Below, in pieces: positions 5,147-10,493 of a stretch of DNA of 10,493 bases (position 1 is its first letter; each line of letters starts with the position of its first letter). The translations under genes and the position numbers were made by a program. The notes under the pieces were generated by a model. That model was not told the origin of the DNA and did not search any database. It worked only from the letters and a program-made list of their open reading frames with translations. The stretch comes from Clostridia bacterium. Its GTDB lineage: Bacteria > Bacillota_A > Clostridia > Oscillospirales > CAG-382. The stretch covers positions 1-10,493 of the forward strand of contig JAFWWX010000155.1 of the NCBI GenBank assembly GCA_017517985.1. Reading direction: 5' to 3'.

Positions 5147-5317
5147 ATGGCAAATGATAAGTTAAAGGATATGTCCATCTTCATTTATATAATGCATATG
5201 ATGGAGAATTGCACAGAATTGAATGAAGTCGTAAAAAACGACATGAAAGAAATAAGAAAATACTTTAATTCGAACTTAAATATAGAAGTAAAAAATGTTG
5301 CATTTGATGCAAATTAA
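5147..5317 (+). CDS. Small protein of 56 residues, unknown
   Basis: ATG 5147 has a clear GGAGGA site at 5135-5140, which favours it over a TTG at 5105 that lies inside the terminator. The product begins MANDKLKDMSIFIYIMHMME and is predicted largely helical and mildly acidic, without Cys pairs, signal peptide or obvious HTH. I do not recognise the family. It lies 89 bases ahead of the first recombinase with no clear terminator between (only a weak ACCAAT/GTTGGT repeat at 5317-5334), so it may be cotranscribed with the recombinases. A small helical protein next to a serine recombinase could be a recombination directionality factor or regulator, but there is no direct sign of this. Confidence 0.6.
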   Translation: MANDKLKDMSIFIYIMHMMENCTELNEVVKNDMKEIRKYFNSNLNIEVKNVAFDAN

Positions 5318-5406
5318 CCAATAATTTTGTTGGTATTAGTGAATAGACTTTCAGACAAAATTGTAGTATTGTGTTGTTGAAAAAAACAGGAAAGGAGATG
5401 AGCGAA

Positions 5407-6966
5407 ATGGCTGAAGTATTAGTTATAAATCCTACGAAGACAGATGTAAAAATAAACGGACTGAAAAGAGTTGGAGCATACATAAGAGTAAGCAGTGATT
5501 CTGAAGATCAGGAAAACTCATTCGTAACTCAGTATGACCACTACATGAACCTTATCGCCAGTAATCCTGAATGGATGTTGGTTGATATATACAAGGATGA
5601 CGGAATCACAGGAACCGAAATGGAATGCCGTGATGATTTCAACAGAATGTATCAAGATTGCGTAGATGGTAAGCTCGACCTTATACTCACAAAGTCAATA
5701 TCCAGATTCGCTCGTAACACTTATGACTGTATCGATACAACACGAAAATTTAAGATACTTGGTGTAGACATAATATTCGAAAAAGAAAATATCGATACGA
5801 GTAAGATGACAAGTGAGACGGAATTGGCTGCATTGAGTTCAATGGCACAGGAAGAATCAATCTCACTGTCACAGAATGTACGGCTCGGAATTCAACACAG
5901 AATGAAAAACGGTACATTCAAACAAGGTTGCATACCATATGGATACTACCTTGGTGAAAATGGAGAATGGAAAATAAATGAAGAACAGGCGAAAATAGTT
6001 CGCCTTATCTTTAATGCATATATAAACGGGATGAGCCTTTGGAAAATAGCCGAAGAACTTAAAAAGGCAGGAGTGATAAAAAACAACGGCTCAACCGATT
6101 GGGGAGAAAACAGAATCAGGTACATAATTAAAAATGAAAGGTATAAGGGAGATGCTCTTCTGCAGAAAACATATACAGAAGACTTCCCGTTCAAGTCAAG
6201 AACCAATCACGGTGAAAAAGATATGTACTATGTGAAAAACAGTAACCCTGCAATAGTTACAGCAGACATATTCGAAAAGGCAAACGAACTGCTGAAAGCA
6301 CAAGGCAAGAGGTACAGACCGAGTACAACACCTAAAGAACATACACTTTCTAAGATGATATACTGTGAAGAGTGTGGCACACTGTTCAGAAAAAAATCAG
6401 GTGAAGTTAATGTGTATTGGGTATGCAGAACAAGAGACTACAGTAGTAAGGAATGCCCAACACCGCAGGTGGCGGAAAAGGCAGTAATGAATGCCTTTGT
6501 GAATATGTACAACAGACTTGTAAATAATGTGGACATCATTCTCACTCCGATGCTGACACAACTGACAGAATATAAGGACCAGAGAATGATAGACAAGGGT
6601 GAAATTGCAAATATAAATAAAGAAATAGCAGAATTAACAGAGCAGGTTCATGTACTCCAGAACGCAAAAGCGAATGGATACATTGAACCTGCTTCCTTTA
6701 TGGAAAGAATGAATGAAATCGCAACAAGAACTGCGAAGCTGAGAAAGGACAAAAAGTTCCTGCTTGGCAATGACGAATGCGAACAGGCAAGAAAGAAAAC
6801 GGAAATGCTTGTAAATTACATAAGGACCGCAGGACCTATGGGAGAGTTCGATAAAAAAGCATTAAGAAAGATAGTAACCCGAATTCTCGTAAACAAAGAC
6901 AAGGACCTGACCTTCGAACTTATAAACGGTCTGAAACTGAAAATCAAGTATAGCGAGGTGGCATAG
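5407..6966 (+). CDS. Large serine recombinase 1 (complete)
   Basis: This 519-aa protein is of normal length for a large serine recombinase, the enzymes that integrate and excise elements by double-strand cleavage through a serine-DNA bond. Residues 20-165 are the catalytic domain: AYIRVSS holds the nucleophile Ser29, and TKSISRFARN gives Ser99, Arg100 and Arg103. Residues about 180-290 are the recombinase domain, with IPYGYYLGENGEW and later IRYIIKNERYKGDALLQKTY. Cys320, Cys323, Cys340 and Cys350 form the zinc ribbon. About 395-450 looks like a coiled coil, as used to hold synapses. ATG 5407 is chosen because AAAGGAG (5391-5397) lies nine bases upstream; ATG 5398 touches that site. The next gene starts 3 bases after the stop, with its ribosome site inside this gene, so the two are translationally coupled. 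Confidence 0.93.
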   Translation: MAEVLVINPTKTDVKINGLKRVGAYIRVSSDSEDQENSFVTQYDHYMNLIASNPEWMLVDIYKDDGITGTEMECRDDFNRMYQDCVDGKLDLILTKSISRFARNTYDCIDTTRKFKILGVDIIFEKENIDTSKMTSETELAALSSMAQEESISLSQNVRLGIQHRMKNGTFKQGCIPYGYYLGENGEWKINEEQAKIVRLIFNAYINGMSLWKIAEELKKAGVIKNNGSTDWGENRIRYIIKNERYKGDALLQKTYTEDFPFKSRTNHGEKDMYYVKNSNPAIVTADIFEKANELLKAQGKRYRPSTTPKEHTLSKMIYCEECGTLFRKKSGEVNVYWVCRTRDYSSKECPTPQVAEKAVMNAFVNMYNRLVNNVDIILTPMLTQLTEYKDQRMIDKGEIANINKEIAELTEQVHVLQNAKANGYIEPASFMERMNEIATRTAKLRKDKKFLLGNDECEQARKKTEMLVNYIRTAGPMGEFDKKALRKIVTRILVNKDKDLTFELINGLKLKIKYSEVA

Positions 6967-6969
6967 GAA

Positions 6970-7848
6970 ATGGCTAACAGATACATACCCTTTGGATATG
7001 AAATCATAGATGCAAAGGTTGAAATCATCGAAAGAGAAGCAGAAGTGGTAAGGAATGTGTTCAGTCTGTATGTACAAGGACATTCATTAAAAACCATAGC
7101 AGAAAGACTGAACTTGCTTCCAATAAGCTATGCAGGAGATGGTCGAGAATGGGATAAGAACATGGTAAAGAGAATGCTCGAAAACAAGAAATACACAGGC
7201 GATAAAGACTACCCCGTAATCATACCACCTGAAACCGCAGAGCTTGCACTGCAATGCAAGGACAAGCGTGGCGGAGAACTCAGCGATGAGGACAAGATAA
7301 AGCTTGATACATATCGCTTAAAAACCTGCTGTGCAATCTGCGGAGCGAAGATGACAAGAAAGCATGCAGGCTCAGGAAAGAAGAGAAGAGTGTATTGGCA
7401 ATGCACCAATAACGAGTGTGATGGTAGCAGACACTTATTCAGAGAAAGAATACTTGACAATATAATCACAGAATTCCTTAACGAACTCACAGATGACCTT
7501 GCAATGATAGAGCATACAGAGGAGAGAGACTACGAAAAGGATACCGAGATTATTAGGATGACAAATGAAATGCATGAAATGATGCAAAGGCCCGATGCAG
7601 ATGCAGAAGATGTCATTGGCAGAATCATGGACCTTGCTACAAAGAAATTCGAGATGTGCAAGGTAGGAGATAATACTGCAATAACAAAGAACATTCAGAC
7701 CGAACTCGCCATATTCCCAAAGAAAGAAAATGTGGATGGCAAAATGGTAGGGAAAATTGTGAAATCAATAAGAATGCATCCTGACAAGCATGTGTGGGTG
7801 CAACTGATAAATGGAAAAGAATTCGAAAGGAATGAAAAAGCCATATAG
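6970..7848 (+). CDS. Serine-recombinase-like protein without a catalytic domain
   Basis: The protein has 292 residues and begins with ANRYIPFGYEIIDAKVEIIE, which lines up with the start of the recombinase (DNA-binding) domain of the upstream recombinase at about residue 180. A recombinase domain (about 5-105, ending in VKRMLENKKYTGD) and a zinc ribbon (Cys121, Cys124, Cys145, Cys150) follow, then a short helical region and a C-terminal segment like that of the recombinase. The resolvase domain with the serine nucleophile is absent. It is no recent deletion: the gene has its own site (AGGTGG 6956-6961) and start, and sits 3 bases behind recombinase 1. It should bind DNA without cutting it. A role as accessory subunit, attachment-site specificity partner or directionality factor is inference. 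Confidence 0.88.
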   Translation: MANRYIPFGYEIIDAKVEIIEREAEVVRNVFSLYVQGHSLKTIAERLNLLPISYAGDGREWDKNMVKRMLENKKYTGDKDYPVIIPPETAELALQCKDKRGGELSDEDKIKLDTYRLKTCCAICGAKMTRKHAGSGKKRRVYWQCTNNECDGSRHLFRERILDNIITEFLNELTDDLAMIEHTEERDYEKDTEIIRMTNEMHEMMQRPDADAEDVIGRIMDLATKKFEMCKVGDNTAITKNIQTELAIFPKKENVDGKMVGKIVKSIRMHPDKHVWVQLINGKEFERNEKAI

Positions 7849-7862
7849 AAAGGAGAATAGCT

Positions 7863-9503
7863 ATGGATGTAAGATATAGCGAGACTCAGGTAATGCCCGA
7901 ATTGGAAGTAGTGGTAATACCTGCAACAAAAAGCCCTGTAGAAAAGAAAAAGAAAGGTAAGAAACGAGTTGCAGCCTATTGTCGTGTAAGTACAGATGAT
8001 GAAGAACAACTCACAAGTTATACTGCACAGATAGAACACTATACGCAGGTCATAGAAAGTAACCCTGAATGGAAACTCGTAAAAGTATTCGCAGACGAGG
8101 GTATAACAGGTGTTATGGCAAAAAAGAGAGACGAATTCAATGAAATGATTGATATGTGTCGGGAAAAGAAAATAGACCACATCATCACAAAGTCAATATC
8201 AAGATTTGCTAGAAATATAGTCGACAGTATTAAGTACATAAGAGAACTGAAGGCTCTTGGAATATCCATCTACTTCGAAAAAGAAAACATTGACACAGGC
8301 GAAATGACAAGCGAAATGATGGTGGCTTTATATAGCGTATTCGCACAGGCAGAAAGTGAATCAATAAGTAACAATGTAAAGCTTGGTAAGAGATTTAACT
8401 ATAAATTAGGAAGAGTTCCGATGATGTATGGAACATTACTTGGCTACAGAAAAGGTGAAGATGGTAATCCCGAAATCATACCTGAAGAAGCCGAGATAAT
8501 CGAAATCATATACACGAAATTCCTCGAAGGATACAGTTATCATGGAATAGCACAGTACCTTATGGAAAAGGGATACAAAACAAAAAAAGGGAAGACAGAA
8601 TGGAAAAGGTCTGTAATACAGGGAATACTGCACAATGAAAAATATAGAGGGGATGTCCTTGTCCAAAAGACCTATGTGGTGGACTTGTTCACAAAGAAAA
8701 TCGCAAAGAATACAGGCGAACTTCCTATGTACTTAATAAGAAATCACCATATTCCAATCATCACTCCCGAAGTATATGATCAGGTGCAGGTTGAGTGTGC
8801 AAGAAGAAACAGCCTTAAGCCAGTATCTGAAAAGACAGTATCTAAGAAATCAAGGTTCAACAGTAAATATGCCTTGACAGGGCTAGTAGTATGTGCAAAC
8901 TGCGGAAGTAAATACCGCAGAACAACGTGGGCAAGAAATGGCAAGAAGAAAGTCGTATGGAGATGCATAAACAGACTTGACTACGGCACGAAATACTGTA
9001 AGGACTCATTCACCATAGAAGAAGAAAGACTGCATGCAGGAGTGCTTGAAGCGATGAACTCAATGCTTGATAACACAGATAAAATCAAGGCCTTGATGAA
9101 AGGTAGCATCGCAGAATTACTATCAGCACCCAATACAGTCATGCAAATACATGGACTTGAAAGCAGTATAAAAGCCAAGAACAACGAAATCGTAGAGATA
9201 ATACGGTTAGGCGTAGAAAACAGAGAAGACAGAAATGTCATAGAAGAAAAATGCCGTCAAAAGCATAAAGAGGTAAATGAGCTACAGGCGAGGCTCAATG
9301 CTGCCACTGCGAAAAGTCAAATAGAAAACGCTCAGACAGGTCAGCTCAGAGCAATATATGACATCATAGACAAGCTTCCCGGAAAATTCGTAACATTTGA
9401 TGATACCGTAGTGAAGTCGATGGTGACAAGAGTGAAAGTAGTATCACAAGAAAAAATTGAGGTAACCTTATTCGATGCGGTTACACTCGCAGTAAACATA
9501 TAA
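7863..9503 (+). CDS. Large serine recombinase 2 (complete)
   Basis: This 546-aa protein has the full set of large serine recombinase parts. A basic N-terminal extension (KKKKGKKR) precedes AYCRVST with the nucleophile Ser43. TKSISRFARN supplies Ser113, Arg114 and Arg117, and FEKENIDTGEMTSEMM follows as in the family. The recombinase domain spans about 200-310. The zinc ribbon has Cys344, Cys347, Cys368 and Cys379. A charged coiled coil is likely at about 430-490. AAAGGAG (7849-7855) precedes ATG 7863 by seven bases. It is a paralogue of recombinase 1 (shared TKSISRFARN, FEKENIDT and SNPEW), but clearly diverged. Both enzymes keep all catalytic residues that can be seen, so the pair may act together on different half-sites, as CcrA/CcrB do in staphylococcal cassettes, or separately; the sequence does not say which. 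Confidence 0.93.
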   Translation: MDVRYSETQVMPELEVVVIPATKSPVEKKKKGKKRVAAYCRVSTDDEEQLTSYTAQIEHYTQVIESNPEWKLVKVFADEGITGVMAKKRDEFNEMIDMCREKKIDHIITKSISRFARNIVDSIKYIRELKALGISIYFEKENIDTGEMTSEMMVALYSVFAQAESESISNNVKLGKRFNYKLGRVPMMYGTLLGYRKGEDGNPEIIPEEAEIIEIIYTKFLEGYSYHGIAQYLMEKGYKTKKGKTEWKRSVIQGILHNEKYRGDVLVQKTYVVDLFTKKIAKNTGELPMYLIRNHHIPIITPEVYDQVQVECARRNSLKPVSEKTVSKKSRFNSKYALTGLVVCANCGSKYRRTTWARNGKKKVVWRCINRLDYGTKYCKDSFTIEEERLHAGVLEAMNSMLDNTDKIKALMKGSIAELLSAPNTVMQIHGLESSIKAKNNEIVEIIRLGVENREDRNVIEEKCRQKHKEVNELQARLNAATAKSQIENAQTGQLRAIYDIIDKLPGKFVTFDDTVVKSMVTRVKVVSQEKIEVTLFDAVTLAVNI

Positions 9504-9520
9504 TATGGGAGGAAAGACAA

Positions 9521-9895
9521 GTGACAAAGAGAATTATCACAGAAAATGAAATGGACAAGTTGCTCGATCAGTTAACTTGGAAGGTGGAATTGAAATACTC
9601 TGAAAGACCGGGGTTTAAACAGGTAATTGATGCCATTAAGAAAAAGAGGGCAAATTGCGTTTATATGGTATATGTAAGTACATTATCGCAAAATCCAGCT
9701 GATGTGAGAGAAGCTTGTAAGTTGCTCAAAGATTTAGGTGCATCAATCAACTTCATTAAAGACAATGTTACAAGTGAAGATATACTCAAAATGGATATAT
9801 TCACATTGGACAACCTGACCATTAATACTGTCAAAGAGGATATCTTAATGGTAGTGAATTCGGAAGAAACATACAACGAACTGACTAAGTGCTGA
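9521..9895 (+). CDS. Degenerate serine-recombinase catalytic-domain protein
   Basis: The protein has 124 residues. GTG 9521 is chosen for its GGGAGGAAAG site (9507-9516). Residues 29-88 align without gaps to residues 89-148 of the recombinase just upstream: RPGF/RDEF at the start, then STLSQN against SRFARN, then LLKDLGASINFIKDN against ELKALGISIYFEKEN, with 17 of 60 positions identical by my count. The first strand with the nucleophile serine is missing, and both arginines of SRFAR are replaced (Thr54, Gln57). There is no recombinase domain or zinc ribbon. The frame is intact and well translated, so this looks like a maintained non-catalytic protein rather than debris. It could pair with the catalytic domain of a recombinase and modulate it; this is inference. 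It lies 17 bases after recombinase 2. Confidence 0.75.
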   Translation: MTKRIITENEMDKLLDQLTWKVELKYSERPGFKQVIDAIKKKRANCVYMVYVSTLSQNPADVREACKLLKDLGASINFIKDNVTSEDILKMDIFTLDNLTINTVKEDILMVVNSEETYNELTKC

Positions 9896-9909
9896 TAGGG
9901 GGTATCCTC

Positions 9910-10029
9910 ATGAAGAAATATTATAAATTCAGTGATAGCAAAGGAAGGATATATTGGTATGCATTTGAGAGTAGGGATGAAGCAGCAAGGTATGGATATG
10001 TTCATGGACTCTGCTTCATGGGCAGTTGA
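9910..10029 (+). CDS. Small protein of 39 residues, unknown
   Basis: ATG 9910 has a good AGGGGG site at 9897-9902 and lies 14 bases after the previous stop. The product begins MKKYYKFSDSKGRIYWYAFE and continues SRDEAARYGYVHGLCFMGS. It is rich in aromatic and basic residues in the first half, with a pattern (strand, turn, strand, then a helix SRDEAARYGY) that suggests a small folded beta-beta-alpha unit. I do not recognise it. Its place at the end of a recombinase operon makes it a candidate DNA-binding directionality factor, on position only. The next gene begins 5 bases after its stop. Confidence 0.6.
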   Translation: MKKYYKFSDSKGRIYWYAFESRDEAARYGYVHGLCFMGS

Positions 10030-10034
10030 TATGT

Positions 10035-10277
10035 ATGTCATACTACGAGATAATTGTAATTTATGATAAAGAGTATGGCGAAGTCATTGCCTTTGAAAGC
10101 AACGCTATTATGAATGATTCCAATGACATCGTAACAGAAGCTATCCGGTTAATGCTATTCGAAGAAGAGTATCGTAATAAAGTTAGATGGGCACATTGCG
10201 TGTCTGAGTATGAATATGAATACATAGAAAAAGGACAGAGAAAAAGGAGTGTATGTACTGTCCAAGAATACAAATAA
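10035..10277 (+). CDS. Small acidic protein of 80 residues, unknown
   Basis: ATG 10035 gives MSYYEIIVIYDKEYGEVIAF at the N terminus. A TTG at 10026 overlaps the stop of the previous gene and would add three residues. No clear ribosome site is present for either, so translation probably depends on coupling to the upstream gene. The protein has strand-like stretches at the start and end, a Glu/Tyr-rich segment (SEYEYEYIEKGQRKR) and two Cys. No signal peptide, membrane segment or known domain is visible. It is the last gene before a terminator and most likely closes the recombinase operon. Confidence 0.55.
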   Translation: MSYYEIIVIYDKEYGEVIAFESNAIMNDSNDIVTEAIRLMLFEEEYRNKVRWAHCVSEYEYEYIEKGQRKRSVCTVQEYK

Positions 10278-10292
10278 AAGGAAAGTTGTAAA

Positions 10293-10325
10293 GCGGCTCC
10301 GTTTCGGGAGCCGTATTATATTTTG
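10293..10325 (+). terminator. Terminator after the recombinase operon
   Basis: CGGCTCC (10294-10300) pairs exactly with GGAGCCG (10307-10313) around a 6-base loop. The following TATTATATTTT is A/T-rich but not a pure T run, so termination may be partial. Confidence 0.65.
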
Positions 10326-10342
10326 AGGAAGGAGAAAAACAA

Positions 10343-10493
10343 ATGACTATAGGCAATATATTAAACGCAAGGTCATTATCAGAATTGCTTGATGCCTCGG
10401 AAGAATTCTGCAAAAATGCAATTTTGAGAGATAATGATGACGAATGCATGAAATTAAAAGCAAAGCTTGAAGAAACGACATGTAACGACTATC
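10343..10493 (+). CDS. Start of an unknown gene, cut by the window end
   Basis: ATG 10343 follows a strong GAAGGAG (10328-10334), eight bases away, and the frame stays open for 50 codons to the end of the window. The visible part starts MTIGNILNARSLSELLDASE and is acidic and probably helical (many Leu, Glu, Lys), ending in KLKAKLEETTCNDY. No family can be named from this much. It lies behind the terminator at 10293 but shows no clear promoter, so it may be read through from the recombinase operon. Confidence 0.65.
   Translation, partial: MTIGNILNARSLSELLDASEEFCKNAILRDNDDECMKLKAKLEETTCNDY

Noticed and set aside
5407..9895. One ancestral recombinase gene broken by frameshifts into several parts
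   Set aside because: Each frame has its own ribosome site and start, two are complete with all catalytic residues, and zinc ribbons occur in three separate genes. These are separate, diverged genes.
1..10493. Long frames on the minus strand
   Set aside because: They lie opposite clear + strand genes or hairpins, are hydrophobic or Ser/Phe-rich as expected of antisense of A-rich coding DNA, and have no matching ribosome sites or family motifs.
1..10493. CRISPR array, tRNA or rRNA genes, transposon terminal repeats, recombinase attachment sites
   Set aside because: No regularly spaced repeats, cloverleaf or rRNA segments were seen. Attachment sites cannot be found from a single integrated copy without the empty site.

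Overview
The window looks like chromosomal or mobile-element DNA of a low-G+C, Gram-positive anaerobe of the Clostridia, most likely a Lachnospiraceae-type gut or rumen bacterium. This rests on the A+T-rich coding sequence, strong AGGAGG-type ribosome binding sites, many hairpin/T-run terminators, an S-layer-homology protein and the families present. All supported genes are on the + strand. The species cannot be told from the sequence.

Left part (1-2930). The end of a surface protein (FHA-domain tail followed by SLH modules) is followed by a small membrane-anchored Cys-rich protein whose last codons run through an 11-C tract. Next, behind two terminator hairpins and a near-consensus sigma-A promoter, comes a 530-aa pRiA4b ORF-3-type protein with two helix-turn-helix-like repeats at its N terminus.

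Control part (2930-5320). An XRE/Cro-type regulator is followed by a gene-poor stretch with several hairpins. A 22-codon leader peptide then ends exactly where an RNA segment begins that can pair either with the left arm of a strong terminator or with an intervening segment: an apparent transcription attenuator. A second terminator follows, then a 136-aa sigma-70 region-4-like protein, then about 330 bases of non-coding, locally G+C-richer, highly foldable sequence ending in a perfect terminator (a probable structured ncRNA, family not assigned), then a 56-aa protein.

Recombinase part (5407-10277). Six closely spaced genes form an apparent operon. Two are complete large serine recombinases (519 and 546 aa). 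Between them is a 292-aa relative with the DNA-binding and zinc-ribbon parts but no catalytic domain. After them is a 124-aa protein that aligns without gaps to part of the serine-recombinase catalytic domain but has lost the nucleophile and the SRxxR arginines. Two short unrecognised proteins close the operon before a terminator, and a partial gene runs off the end.

Interpretation: this is the integration/excision module and control region of an integrative or conjugative element. The regulator, attenuator, sigma-like protein and ncRNA would gate expression. Two catalytic recombinases plus two non-catalytic recombinase-derived partners would carry out or steer the recombination. The attachment sites are not identifiable from one copy. 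The most unusual items are the complementary non-catalytic recombinase pieces, the attenuator and the unassigned structured RNA.
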